Positions 1-11,178 are shown, counted from the first letter of the stretch. The stretch: 64,000 nucleotides of DNA from Trichobilharzia szidati (GCA_944472155.2 OX235279.1:154588199-154652198), one strand, 5' to 3'. Notes: generated from the letters alone by a model not told the origin. A program made the numbers and translations.

Positions 1-439
1 TCAGACATGTGAATATCGACGCCAGGGTAGATAAAAGGCTAGATAATTCATTGGAACAAGTAAACTTTTTAATACGTGATGTAAGCGATTGGAAATTCGA
101 TAACTTCAATAAAAGACGTCCCATACGTCCATGTGGTGCACTAGACCATATTTGATTACAATAATACTCTAGGCCAGAATAGACTTGATCACGTAATAAT
201 TCAATTTGTAAGGTAACATGACTGGGATATGAAGTCAGGGAGTCTGTAAACACGTAGAGGGAGAGAAAGACAAAAGGGAATAGATATTAGTTAAAATGAA
301 ATGTTAGCAATGAGCTATACGCCAAACTATAGCGTGAAAGACGGGCTAATAGTTGTTTAAAACTCGATAGATACAGCCGAGTTCGAACTCGTGACTCAAG
401 AGTGCCTGGAATGTAAAACACATACTAGAATCAGTGGCC

Positions 440-456
440 TATATATATATATATAA
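440..456. repeat. (AT)n microsatellite
   Basis: A short run of alternating A and T between CAGTGGCCT and AATTGC. Confidence 0.9.
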
Positions 457-599
457 TTGCATAATTAATAAGTACAGTGTGGTACTACTGCATAATTCAG
501 TATGTAGACGTGATATGCAGCTGTCGATTAAATAATGTGTCCACTGAACAGCAGAAGTTCACTTTGTTCTCCTTAATGGCTAAGAGTGAGACCTGAACA

Positions 600-1170
600 T
601 GGAAAGAGGAAGATGAAAAGACCAGTTAGTTGTCTTTGAGCATAGATTTCTGCGTTCTATCCCCAGTGTTTGTTAAGCGGTATAATATGGTGACCAATAT
701 TGAGACGGTTGGGCGTAGAGTGGTAGAAATGGAGGGTAATTCAATCGACTAGGTTGTGAAGCTACACTAAATTGGGATAGTTATGATATGTTTTAAGCAT
801 ACCAGGTCACCATCTTCCTTGATGAGAAATGCTAGCTAACATAGAATTAGCCTGGAAATGAGTTACAGGTGGGGTCAGACCGAGACCGTGAATCAATACA
901 TGAAGTCTTCGACAGTCCGTTAGGGCCGCCACAATGAGGGGTGTAGACTGATTAGGTGGAGTCCTCAGGATGCTAAGAGCCAATAACATCAGAGTAGTGG
1001 TGACATATCACTAAAAACTGCTCTCAATAATCCAGATGGATTCACACCGTTCTTTTCAATTTTCGAATCCACTAAGTTGTACCATGTACCCAGTGAGAGT
1101 TACAACTTGAATTGCTACACACTTTTGCGCATAATGGTTCTATCATTTGAAAACCCGATTCAGTTACTTA
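600..1170 (+). pseudogene. RTE 3' end fragment
   Basis: Contains the RTE landmarks in order: TTGTCTTTGAGCATAGATTT (FDHRFLR-type), CCATCTTCCTTGATGAGAAA, ATGCTAGCTAACATAGAATT, GGTGTAGACTGATTAGGTGG with GAGTCCTCAGGATGCTAAGA, and the terminal ACTTGAATTGCTACACACTT. The order is the same as in the better copies at 17.9 and 23.7 kb. It lies in what should be the last intron of the RXR-like gene. Confidence 0.6.
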
Positions 1171-1389
1171 GCTGCATAAAGGCCAAAGGGAAGTGGTGGG
1201 GACGCAGGGGTTGGAACCCATTACCCTAAAAACAAACAAATACAATAAGACTTCAGAATTTAGAGATAATTAGAACCAGTAGCTCGAGGTGTTATCAGAA
1301 ATGACCTAGAATTGTAGTCGAGTGGTAAACATGAAAGCATTTCCTTATATCCCCATTTTCTCGAAGTAATATGAAATAGTGATATAACA

Positions 1390-2330
1390 TGGTCAGTACT
1401 AATGCATTATCATTATTATTCCTTGGGCCATCTTCACTTTGTCCTATTATCTCCAACCCTCTTCATCTGGTCACACAATTGCCCTTAAGCTTTCATCTCC
1501 TCCTTACAAGACATCCTCTATGTCACCCTCTCGTCGTTGCTCGTTCGGGTTCCACTCGAGTGATGACCTGGCGTGCGATTTCATTCGACGGTCTCCTCAG
1601 AGTGTGTCCGATCCATTTCCATTTTCCCCAGAGTTTCTTCTTCCTAATTCCTATGGTCACCTGATCTTTAATATGAAGTGAAGGTACCTGCCTGCATTTA
1701 CTTGTTATAAATACCTTTCATGACGCCAATGTCAAGTTACCGACCCATACAGAAACACTGAGTGACTTAACATTACTGTTGAAAATCTGAATTTTGTTCT
1801 TAATGTTGAGAGCGGAAGATTTCCAAACTGATTCCAGAGTGATGAAGGTCTGCTTTACCTCTCCGATACTGGTTTTATCACATCCTCATCTGTGCTGTCA
1901 CCTGCAGTTAAGATGACGCTACCTAGATAAGTGAAGGTAGTAACGTCTTTCAAATTTATCCCGTTGACAGAGATTGATGCTAGTAGTTGTTTGTTGATTA
2001 CCTTTATCACCTCTGTCTTCTTTGTATTCACATGAAGTCCTCACTTTGCTGCTAGTCTCTTCTGTCAGTTTGTTGGTTTTCGCCTATGATTCTTCGAATT
2101 TATGTGACATTAAACATAAATCATTTACGCTAAATCTTGTAGTCATATTGTTGGCCTAACATATTCCTGACTTCTTGCTCCCCACCCACAGTCTTCTGCA
2201 TAGTCCAGTCGACCATTATTAAGAATATCATCGGTGATAGTTGGAAACCCTGTCTTACTCTTGTCTCAAGTTCAAAGGCTTCACTGCGTTTTCTGTTGCA
2301 ATAAGCAAAGGAAACCAATCAATCAGATTG
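1390..2330 (-). pseudogene. RTE (SR2-like) RT and C-terminal fragment
   Basis: The minus strand reads VRQGFQLSPMIFLIMVDWTM (2318-2130), the RT block before the catalytic site. It continues with TEVIKVINKQLLASISVNG, VTTFTYLGSVIL and STDEDVIKPVSERKQTFITL (about 2040-1850), then WIGHTLRRPSNEIARQVI (about 1620-1560). These are the signature blocks of RTE-clade elements such as schistosome SR2. Frames are broken between blocks. Confidence 0.72.
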
Positions 2331-3010
2331 TGAAACTATACCGATGTAGAAGGCTAGGGGATATATGACTTACTTTATTCCACGACGAGCATTGTTAGCT
2401 AACATAGAAATAACCTGGAAAATGGTTTTTTTTTATTCCTTCATGTCAGTGGATCATAGGGCTTCAAGCTAGAGGCTTGAGGTTCCTGTAGCAGTGTTTA
2501 TTTTTACAGGATGTTAGCCTCATGCCCAACCTTTCCTCTTCACCAGCCTTTTAGTTCTGGCTTAGCGAGGTAAAGGAGTGCGCCGGCCGGGAATCGAACC
2601 CCGGACCATGTGCATAATCGGCGAGCGTCCTAACCGCTATGCCACCGACGCACACATGGAAAATGGTTAGGGGTGATGAAATCGAAAACCTGGAATCGAT
2701 CCATGTTAAGTCTTTGACTGTTGGTTTGAACCAGCCATATATAGGTGTGGTAGACCTGCTGTCTGACTTGGGTCATCCAGATGCTAGGAAACAACGAAGG
2801 CTGGCAAATATTCGTGCGGTATGATTCAACATCCATATTCTCAATCAAGCAGATACATTCAGTCTTTTTATAATCTCTTAGATCTATTCTGTCACCATGT
2901 TTCTCTGTATACTTATAGAGACTATGACAACTTGAACAGCTACACACTTTTATGCACAGAAGCTCCACGATTTGGAAACTCAGCCAGATGAAGAGTAGGT
3001 GACGGAGTTC
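2330..3010 (+). pseudogene. RTE 3' end interrupted by a SINE
   Basis: GCATTGTTAGCTAACATAGA at 2389 continues after the SINE (2428-2656) with GTTAGGGGTGATGAAATCG, GTTTGAACCAGCCATATATA, GGTGTGGTAGACCTGCTGTC and the terminal CTTGAACAGCTACACACTTT. The order matches the other RTE 3' ends. Confidence 0.65.
2428..2656 (-). mobile_element. tRNA-headed SINE (type B body) with target-site duplication
   Basis: The minus strand starts GTGCGTCGGTGGCATAGCGG (A-box-like) and has GGTTCGATTCCCGGCC (B box). A body with GAAGAGGAAAGGTTGGGCAT and a tail in AATAAAAAAAAA follow. It is flanked by a 12-base direct repeat TGGAAAATGGTT at 2416-2427 and 2657-2668, a target-site duplication. It sits inside an RTE fragment whose halves (2330-2427 and 2657-3010) rejoin when it is removed. 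Confidence 0.85.
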
Positions 3011-3082
3011 GAAACCACGACCTTGCAAACAAACAAATACATAAAATAAGACCGCTGAAAAAAGGTAGCATATATTACTTAC

Positions 3083-3590
3083 CTGGATTGAGTAACAGAA
3101 TTAACTTTAAACAACCCAATTCCACAGAATCCAAATGTAATGATCTCAGTTTTTCAGCCAGATTAATAATCAACTTGTCAACACTGCCACTTTTACTAGA
3201 AAATTGATGATGATGATGATCATCATGATCATGACGGTTTTGAACGTTATTATTATTACTGTTAGTAGTAGTATTACTGTCACTACAACTATTACTTTTA
3301 TAACCGTCATCTTCAACGTTATTATCGCTGTTGTTGTTTAGTAGTAGTAGTAGTAGCAGTAGCAGTAGTATGAATTGATTTTGTTAAATTATTAAGTAAA
3401 TGAAATTCCGGAAAGTCTTTAACATCCTCATCGATCATCTTGGTCGCCGATGTTCCTCTTCCTGTGGTGGTGGAACTGACGGTGTTCTCCTTGTTGTTGT
3501 TACTGACATTAGCTGAATCTGATCGATTATCACTATCATTATTATTGGCTAATCGATAGGCCAAATTGACAAGAATTAATTGGATACATG
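3083..3590 (-). CDS. RXR: RXR-like gene, LBD helix 5-7 exon with a frame break
   Basis: The acceptor TTTCTTGTAG (AG at 3592-3591) is joined in phase to the previous exon, giving ACIQLILVNLAYRLA (helix 5). A long Asn/Ser/Asp/Thr insert and VKDFPEFHLLNNL follow. The exon ends SVELGCLKLILLLNP before a CAG/GTAAGT donor (GT at 3082-3081), matching the helix 7 consensus with Glu-Leu-Gly-Cys-Leu. The exon has 508 nt, one base out of register between these two anchors. The upstream frame hits TAA at 3324-3322. The downstream frame is closed just above about 3386, so the shift lies in the trinucleotide tract between. It may be an assembly error, an indel or an unrecognised micro-intron. An aspartate/histidine-rich insert (HDHDDHHHHQF) is also odd. 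Confidence 0.8.
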
Positions 3591-3819
3591 CTACAAGAAA
3601 GAGGAAAAAAAGAGAGAGAGAGGTAGATGGGGAAGAAAACAAAGGAGATAAAGTTCAAACGGTCAATGAATAGATCTCCCTGGCATAAGAGTTGAAAACG
3701 ATTGTGCAACAGTGGACAAATTCTTTACTACAGTCTGACATATTATCACTACTATTAATATAAAACATAAACTTGGTACACACTATGATGACCTCCAAAA
3801 GATGTACCATATAAAATTT

Positions 3820-4260
3820 CAGTTTGTGAGAGGGTTGGGATACTTACTGCCGGGGCCCTAACACCGAAGCAGGTGGTGGGGTCACTCCTCTGCTAGCGGC
3901 CACCGCCGAGCATTTGATTTCTGGTCTGATCTACAAGGCCATACAGAGGAGCAGTGTCGAGAGCTACTACATTTCCATGGTCGCTAGTGATCAAGGGACA
4001 GGTTCACACATCCTTCGACCCTTTAGGATTCTGGAGTCCATGTACGCACCATAATTATGGAATATTCAGTTTCCCAGCCAACCCCTAGGTATATAGATCT
4101 GCACATCCTCCACCGGTATTCCGGCTGTATGCGTCAGACATTCGCATTCTCCCCTCTAACTTTTGTGAGGAACACCGCTCCCCACACCAGAGTGAAGACA
4201 GTGAATAGGGCAATATGCCTGAAACCACATAGGCTATGAACAATTCTAGTTTCAGACGTT
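3820..4260. other. Intronic DNA of unknown origin, locally GC-richer
   Basis: The block 3850-4200 has higher GC than its surroundings, with CCGGGGCCCTAACACC and CTCCACCGGTATTCCGGC. It looks like an old insertion, but no coding, SINE or LINE signature was found. Confidence 0.35.
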
Positions 4261-4689
4261 ATTTGGTAGTTGGCTAAGAAGTGGAGTGTGTTTGACCCTT
4301 GATGGGACCCCAGTCAGCTGGAAGTGCCTGCATCACCGGTAAGACTGCGACACACCATCCAAGTTTTACTGGATTCCATCGGTAGCCTATTTAACTATCG
4401 ATTCAAAGCGTCCCCCATACGAGAAGAGTCTACAATATAACCGAAATCAGTTGAACAAGAGGTGGCTCTTGTGGCCCAGTGGATAAAACGCTTCCATGTG
4501 TGTAGAAAGAACAACAGGTGAGTTAAACGGTTTCAGCATGAATGACGTCAATTACTCATCAGATGTAGAGGTAGTGACTGACTGGTTTCAAAATAGAACT
4601 TTGCACAGATGTGCAACAGTTCGAGTTGATACACTCTATGTAGAGGTACACATCCAATTGACTATTGAGTCCTAAACGGAACAAAATGC

Positions 4690-4870
4690 ACATGACACCA
4701 TTCTGTCGAGGTTTGATTACGGAATGATATAACTTAGAGAACCGTTGACAAAACCACCCAGGAGTAGTGGACAGCACTTCCATCTCCCTAGTTCTCGACT
4801 CTTCGTTAGCAATGCGCACACCTATGTCCCCACTGACAAGAACAGAACCCAAGGGCTTGGAGTTACCACG
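4690..4870 (-). repeat. Sm-alpha-like repeat with degenerate hammerhead
   Basis: The minus strand has GCTAACGAAGAGTC, GTGCTGTCCACTACTCC, then GTTTTGTCAACGGTTCTCTA and CATTCCGTAATCAAACC. The last blocks recur after each copy listed here and follow the position where Sm-alpha carries its hammerhead. The ribozyme core is too damaged to fold. Confidence 0.42.
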
Positions 4871-5099
4871 AGTGCTTGTTGACTATTAAGCCACCAACAG
4901 TCAATACAGAAATTTTAACTTCTGGTCATTCGCCATTTTTACCACCACCAAAAGCCAATGTTATCGGTGAGCATCATACGCTTGATGACTTCGTTGGTGT
5001 TAGTGGTCACAACTCGTCACTTGAACTCCAGGGAACTTCATCCTCCTGTAGTCAATTGGTAAGTCACCAGTGAGAATAAAACCAATTATCACTTGTTAG

Positions 5100-5225
5100 T
5101 CTATAGGGATTGGATTAGTTTCAAGCTTGATCACGGATTGATGTCATTTAGAGAAAGCCAGTGAAAACACGCAACAGGGAGTACTGGATAGCCGTTTTGT
5201 CCTATTTCGGAACTCTTCAACGGTG
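5100..5225 (-). repeat. Sm-alpha-like repeat with recognisable hammerhead relic
   Basis: The minus strand reads TTGAAGAGTTCCGAAATAGG then ACAAAAC. The Sm-alpha hammerhead core is CTGANGAGTCCCAAATAGG followed by ACGAAAC, so stem II and its loop are almost kept while the catalytic CUGAUGA and GAAA are mutated. CCAGTACTCC, the TTTTCACTGGCTTTCTC block and ATCCGTGATCAAGC follow. Confidence 0.52.
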
Positions 5226-5579
5226 ACGGAAGTTAGGAATAATGAGCAGTTGGTTCCAGCCCCAGTGACTGTTTGGTCGCCTCATAACCTAAAGTTCCTG
5301 AGTCGTCGGAGGATATTAATCGCAAATGTTTTCCAATGCCACGAAAGATACTCAACCTCCTAGTCACCGTTATTCAGATCCTAAAAGCCTTCAGTAATTT
5401 TTATCAAATTATATTTTTCTCTGCTATATTTTCGTCTACTTTCGTTTGGTACTGCGTGTGTGTGTAAGAGCTTTTCTGAAGTATAGATACTTCAATCAAA
5501 ATCAAACTAACTGAAGTTATAAATTACTTCAAATAATCCCAGCGTGTTTAAGAAAAAATCAGATTTTTTTCTTATATAA

Positions 5580-6260
5580 TTTATAATGATTCAATCTGAC
5601 TCAGCGCTAAAAATATTCCACGAAATTCATAACACCTACAGTCTGGATACTTATGACGTATGAATTTAAGTTCAAGTGAAAGTCGTGACCGCTGAGGTTC
5701 CAAAAGTTCCCCAGTGTGAGGACAAACACACCGTTGAAACTCTTTGCCAGTTGTGCTAAAAAGCGCAAACTGACACGAAGTAGGACGTATAGACTGTTTG
5801 CTTCCAGTGACTGAACGGTCAACATGGTCTGGCGTGAACATAAGAAAATTGGGTGTTGTATGGTTGGATCCCTAACAGTAGTGGGTTCATGGGTGAGTAC
5901 TACTGCTGCTGCTGGATTCAACATAGAACTTGGCACCGAAGTGCAGCAGTTCGAGTTGCCACGTTCCAAATAGCACACAAAGGTAGACAGGAAAATGAGA
6001 GAAGAGAATCAATAAAATTTAGATAAGTATAAGAGTGAAACAGAATGAGTAATGGTAGAAAGGAATATGAAGGTTAAAGAGACTGAATACATCTGCGCCA
6101 TTGACAACGACTTTGAGCCATGTCACCTATTGTCTCCAGCCATTGATTCTTAGAGTCCCGAGGGCCCCAACCCGGAAGTCTGCATCTCCCTACCTGACTC
6201 AGTACTGATAATGAGGAATCCCAAACAATGAGGATGAGACAGCTCCGCCGATGGCTTTCA
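5580..6260 (-). pseudogene. RTE 3' end fragment
   Basis: The minus frame 6271-6074 reads SQVGRCRLPGWGPRDSKNQW and WRRCIQSL, the C-terminus of the RTE ORF. The 3' UTR follows with the terminal block GGCAACTCGAACTGCTGCAC at about 5940. The part 5580-5910 beyond this terminal block has no family match that I can see. Confidence 0.65.
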
Positions 6261-6335
6261 ATGGTTTTCACTAAATAATGTGTCAGTTAGTCAATCCGTG
6301 ATCATTAAATCTCGAAATCATCCAAATCTCCCCCA
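6250..6335 (+). repeat. Sm-alpha-like 3' part
   Basis: Only the segment after the hammerhead is present: GGCTTTCAATGGTTTTCACT, AAATAATGTGTCAGTTAGTC and AATCCGTGATCATTAAATC. It matches the ends of the copies at 5.1, 10.2 and 14.5 kb. Confidence 0.45.
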
Positions 6336-6650
6336 CACCCTGACGGAAACCAATACACTTGAAAATCAAAATATCACATAAATACACAGTTCCAGTCTAG
6401 TATGAATACTGTTACGTAGCATATCATAATAAAAAGTGAAACAACGGTAGCTTTCGAACAACAACAAAACATTGATAAATACATACAAGTCTGTGTGTGT
6501 CAGTACTTGCATGCTTGAGTGCGTGCGTCTGTGTATATGAACACACACTACATCAATCAGTAGATGTGTGCAAATCTAACCAACACGGCAGACACATGGA
6601 AACACACACGCAAGCAGACAGGTATACAAACATACAGAGACCTAATAGCA

Positions 6651-6651
<1 letters not shown>

Positions 6652-6692
<41 letters not shown>
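6652..6692. repeat. (TA)n microsatellite
   Basis: About 20 uninterrupted TA units, the longest dinucleotide run in the window. Confidence 0.97.
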
Positions 6693-6695
<3 letters not shown>

Positions 6696-7039
6696 CAATA
6701 CAAATAATTACATACATGCTAAGTAAACAAAGAGAAACGCTTACATCACATAAATACGTTTTTCATAAATAAGTGGTCAGCATAGTATAATAAGGCATAG
6801 ACATAAAAATATATAACTAGAGAGACTTATTGATCACAGAAACATAAATTATAACTGTGATATATGATATGATGTGAATTGAGTTCAAACAAAATTGATT
6901 CTTCTTAGGTCATATTAAAACAACCAACTAGCTAAGTCACCCTAACCCTGATCAAAAAATCGATCAGCCGATCAGTCGGTCAATGAATCAATAATGATAC
7001 CATGAAGGCAATGGGCATTAAAATAATGTGATTGACGGA

Positions 7040-8060
7040 AGAAGCAAGCAGCAAAGACAGGACTTTTCAAGTGAAGGAACAGGATTCACATTTGTGACAC
7101 CAATGTCGTCAAGTGTCAATCAGTGCTTCTATATGGTTCAGAGACTTTGCTAGCGAGTCACCAAAAACAACATTTCCAGCAACCTAGGGCAGGCTTTTAT
7201 CAACATCTGCATTCACTCCATACCGAAGATTAGATGTCTGGAGGAGGCCAGAAAGGATTAGCAGCAAGGAATTCTGACAGGCAACGAACGACAACCGACA
7301 ACCTATTGCTCAGTCAACATATATGCAGAAGGAAATAAAGATGGATTGGACAGACGAAAGCTAACAAACATTGGCAGAGGAAGCGACGACAACAGGACTT
7401 CAAGCGGTATAAGAGAATAAGAAGAAGAGAGAGGTGATGAAAATAACCGATCGACCAACCAATATCAACATCAGCAAGCAACAATCACTATCAATCAACG
7501 GGAGGGGTTTGAAGGAGGTCATCTCTATCATTAATCTAGTCAGACAGCATCGTCCCAACTACAGGTAGACAAGGCCGCACAGATGAAGACGTCAAAGCCA
7601 GTCACCCAGGATCAGAAAAGCAAGACAAACTTTTACTCTGAAATCTGTGTGGAAATCTAGTGTACTCAGCATAAAGAACAAGATTAGAATTCTCAACATT
7701 AATTTCAAGTCAGTGAATGCCTTTATATGGTTCAGACACTTGGCGCGCACACCTCAAGAAACGCAATCCCAACAAACTACTGCGGACTTTCATCAGTATA
7801 TGTCTTCGTTGCATCGATACTAAAGATCAGATGGCCGACCAGAAAGGATTAGCAACGAACCTATTGTCTAACAATCATGCAGAAGGAAATGGAGATGGAT
7901 GGATTGGAGAGACTGTGACATCACGCGCCAAGTCATGCCCTTGAGTGGAACACTAATGGGAAAAGAGGAGATGAAAGCCTACGATTAATTGTGGAGCCAG
8001 ATAAACAGGACTGCAAAGAACGTGAGGAACATGGTGTCCTCACCATCTCAACTTTGCAAC
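7040..8060 (+). pseudogene. Two tandem RTE C-terminal fragments
   Basis: Two copies of the same region follow one another. 7040-7430 has CTTCTATATGGTTCAGAGAC (LLYGSETW-type) and ILTGNERQPTTYC. 7540-8060 has MPLYGSDTWRAHLKKRNPNK, GNGDGWIGETVTSRAK and a KRR-rich end. YGS-x-TW followed by WIG is the RTE C-terminal signature. Both are frame-broken. Confidence 0.62.
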
Positions 8061-8069
8061 CTGACCAAC

Positions 8070-8460
8070 TGAGTTTCTTTACCTATCTAACAGTCTATAC
8101 CTAACCTCAATATTTCTCACCATATTATACGACTTAACATGAAAAAGACAGAACGCAAACATTTGTAGTCAAAGTCAGTTAGACAGCTTTTTCATCATAT
8201 CTTTCCACTTCTATTTTTCAATCACAGGAACACAAAAAGACATACAGACAGAACTGTTGCTGCTGTGTACACACGTCCACTGATCAATAGCCAAATATCC
8301 ATCACGTTTGCACCACAGATAGATGACGTAAGTTGGCAAGTAAATTCCACACGAGCCTTTTTGTATCCATGATTTAAGATTTCATCACCAACTCTTACCT
8401 AAAATACTGAGTCCCAACGTTCAAATTCTGCTCTGATTACGCATCAAGCTAGTATGAACA
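8070..8460 (-). pseudogene. RTE C-terminal remnant
   Basis: The minus strand reads NLRHLSVVQT near 8330, then CVHSSNSSV-like sequence, a TNVCVLS block corresponding to HRCLRS, and ATAATATGGTGAGAAATATT. It lies directly upstream (in RXR-gene sense, downstream) of the short LBD exon at 8712-8829. Confidence 0.5.
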
Positions 8461-8711
8461 GTGAAACCCCCTTCCGACACACACAATAAGTGCCACAGCC
8501 TATGACTTGGAAAATCTGTTTCAGTATAACTGATTTAATATTTGGCTATACACATGGAATATTCGTATCTGTCTGTTTGTTAGTTAGTTAGTTGGAGAGT
8601 GAAGGCATGTGAGGGTATGTGTTTACTTGGCACACATGCATTATAATTAGACCAATATGATAATGATGATGATAATTGCAAATGGTTGCCGATAAAACAT
8701 GACAACCTTAC

Positions 8712-8829
8712 CTGATTTGAGTAGATCTAATTGAACATTACAAGATAATTGACTCATATAGGGTAGCTTTGAAGACCAAATTATCAAATCCAAAAGTGGT
8801 ATGAAGTGATCCACAGCTGTTGTGGGACA
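8712..8829 (-). CDS. RXR: RXR-like gene, LBD helix 3-4 signature exon
   Basis: This 118-nt exon is too short for ordinary ORF calling. The acceptor is TTTTTGTAG (AG at 8831-8830); the donor is AAATCAG/GTAAGG (GT at 8711-8710). It is read from phase 0 and leaves phase 1, matching exons on both sides. It translates to about 39 residues, with DLIIWSSKLPYMSQLSCNVQ and then LDLLKSG. This corresponds to the nuclear receptor LBD signature in helices 3-4, where vertebrate RXR has Val-Glu-Trp-Ala-Lys-Arg-Ile-Pro-His-Phe and then a Gln-Val-Ile-Leu-Leu-Arg-Ala-Gly stretch. The Trp, Lys and Pro of the core are kept. Confidence is high because sequence, splice sites and phase agree. Confidence 0.85.
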
Positions 8830-9039
8830 CTACAAAAACAGTAAAAACAACAAACAATTGAAAACAGTAGTTAGAGAATACTATCAATATTATTATTATC
8901 CCTTTGGGTTCTGAGTGAACAATACGGCTTCACAAACTAGGCACATCTCCATTTCACTATGTTCCACTTAATGGTTCCACGATTGCGGGATTCACACAAG
9001 CCTTCACTTCCTACTTCTTACACTACCACATGATCTCTT

Positions 9040-9690
9040 CCATGTCACCCTCAGATACACACCCCACTAATCGTTCACTTCCCTTCCGGCTTAAACTCGA
9101 GGGGCTTCGCGCAAATCATCCGATGGTGTCCTTACAGCGTATCCGATCCAGCTCAATTTCCGTCTACATACTTGTTAGGCGATAGCTTGTCGGCCGATTC
9201 GTTCCCAGACGAGCCATCCGACCTTCATTATGATATGTTGATGATGGAAATGCTTTTCGTGATGCGCACACCCATGGTACTGGAAGCACTCACTGACTTG
9301 ACATGATTGTTAAAAAACTGAATCTTGTTAATTATACTGAGTGAGTGCAGTAGACTTCCATACTGATTTCAGTGTGATAAAGGTCTGTCTGGCTTTTTCA
9401 ATCCTGCGTGGTTGGCTGGCTGTGACACCTTCAACTGTGCCTCTGTCTGTAGTTGAAACAATGTTGCCTTGTTCAGATAAGTAAAAGAGTTTACTCTCTT
9501 TGGATTTCTCTCACTAGTGATGATGATTGGTGCTTGTTGTTGTTGTTGGTCAGTGGGGTAACTTTATCACTTCTGCCATGTATATGTCCACTTGAAAAGT
9601 TCTGCCTTCACTGTCTGCTCATTCTGCTAACTTACTGGTTTTCGCATGTATTTCTTTGAGTTCATGTGACATTATTAAGGAACTGTTATT
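9040..9690 (-). pseudogene. RTE (SR2-like) C-terminal remnant
   Basis: Parallel to 1550-2110 in content: TCCGATGGTGTCCTTACAGC (WIGYAVRTPS-type on the minus strand), ACTGAATCTTGTTAATTATA, ATTTCAGTGTGATAAAGGTC, and GTCAGTGGGGTAACTTTATC with GTCCACTTGAAAAGTTCTGC. It is a second member of the subfamily seen at 1.4-2.3 kb. Confidence 0.6.
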
Positions 9691-9694
9691 CACT

Positions 9695-9850
9695 TCGTGA
9701 GTCGATGTTTCGCTGGTAGAATACATCGCCAAACACTCCCGTGGTCTAGGTTCGATTCATGGCTAGCGACTCTAGTTGACTAGTCTAGAAAAGTAAAGAA
9801 GGTTGGGGACGTGAGACTGTAACGATCCCACCTCGTTAAAAAAAACGCAA
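9695..9850 (+). mobile_element. Degraded tRNA-headed SINE
   Basis: TTTCGCTGGTAGAATACATC (A box) and CTAGGTTCGATTCATGGC (B box) are 50 bp apart, followed by AAGAAGGTTGGGGACGTGAG and an A run at 9840-9846. The layout matches the type B copies, but the head diverges. Confidence 0.5.
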
Positions 9851-10224
9851 GTGAATGATAGAGTATGTAAAATCAATGTGAACTGGATAGCTTTTTATTC
9901 AGTGGGACACACTCATAACTGTCCATCACATATTGAGCACATCAGTATTATCAAACTGTTGACTTGAACTCCAGAATAACATATCTTCCTAAATCTATCC
10001 CGACTGATGACGAAGTCCACCCCCTAACTATTTGAATTCTTCATCAATCCTGAAATCAGTTGAACTACTGAAAACTAACACTTGAAAATTAAACTAGTCT
10101 ACATTGGTGACTGACTGACTATAAGATAAAGTTGCCTGAAGATCTAGTGAGAAGTAGTGACAAGTGGGGTTCACCAACTAGTCGGGTGTGAAGACTAATT
10201 CTCACCACGAATTGGTGGAAGTCA

Positions 10225-10440
10225 GAGTATCTCTCCAGCCCCAGTGACTGAATGGTATATGTGCTCGTCTTGTAACCCGGAGTTTTTGGCTCCGATCTCT
10301 GGTGGGGCCTCATGGGTGAGAATTGCTGAAGGGTCCCAACGAAGCACAAGACGGATGTCTAGTACTCCAGTAGTGGTTTTCAATGGTTCTCAATATATGA
10401 TGTCAGTTTGTAATCGATCTCGTAATTTGAATTCAATCTA
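10225..10440 (+). repeat. Sm-alpha-like repeat
   Basis: Head CAGCCCCAGTGACTGAATGG, then GTAACCCGGAGTTTTTGGC; the hammerhead-position block GCTGAAGGGTCCCAACGAAG and GATGTCTAGTACTCC; the 3' part GTGGTTTTCAATGGTTCTCA and GTAATCGATCTCG. This is the most complete copy in layout (head, ribozyme relic, tail). Confidence 0.5.
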
Positions 10441-10589
10441 CTATTGACTGTTTCTTGGGTATACGTTGAGGTGACTAAAAGATCCGGACTTCGTGGAGGT
10501 GATTTATGTCTCGTCTCACAAACGTGAAGATCCATAAGCGAGAACAAACAAGTTGTGAGGAATTTTAAGGAAGTCATACTTTTCATTTA

Positions 10590-11060
10590 TCCAGGTTGAC
10601 AAAACTAGTCAGGATCTGAAAAGCAAACAAACTGTCATTACTCTGAAATCAGTGTGGAAATTTATCACACTCAGCATGAGAAACAGGATTCAGATTTTCA
10701 ACACACACCAAGTCGTCATCTCTGAGTGCTTCTTATGTGGTTCAGAGACTTAACCTTCGCTACACCGATACTGAATTTCCGATGGCCATCCCAGAAAGAA
10801 TAATCATGCAACAAGATATTCGGGCAACGAACCGGACAACAGCCTATTGCCCAATCAGTGAATATAGAAGGAAATTGTAATGGATGTATAGATGGATTGC
10901 ACACAATCACTGAGGAGACCATCGACTGACATCACGCGATTTTCAGGCAGACCCTCGAGTAGAAGCCGAATGGGTTAAGACGAGTTGGAAATGTATCCGA
11001 AGGAAAAGATGAAAGTTTATCTGCTGTCTCGTCCAGCCAGAATGAGAGAAGTGCATAAAA
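10590..11060 (+). pseudogene. RTE C-terminal remnant
   Basis: CTGTCATTACTCTGAAATCA and GTGTGGAAATTTATCACACT, AACAGGATTCAGATTTTCAA and CTTCTTATGTGGTTCAGAGA (LLMWFRD from LLYGSET) match 7620-7740 in order. It ends with a CAGAATGAGAGAAGTGCATA block. Confidence 0.58.
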
Positions 11061-11178
11061 CAGGATGAAATGGAGATGTCCCCCAGCTGAAGCCCTATGT
11101 TCCGCTCGGAAAATATGAGAATAATAATAATACTGAACAGTGCTTAAATATTAACGGGGGAAATGAAGGTAGACTGAC

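Noticed and set aside
1..3082. Final RXR ligand-binding exons (helix 8-12)
   Set aside because: I searched the minus strand for the late LBD pattern and found only RTE and SINE sequence, so I place these exons outside the window.
6490..6772. 91-codon frame with an Ile-Tyr repeat
   Set aside because: The repeat is the translation of the (TA)n microsatellite, and the rest is low-complexity CA-rich DNA.
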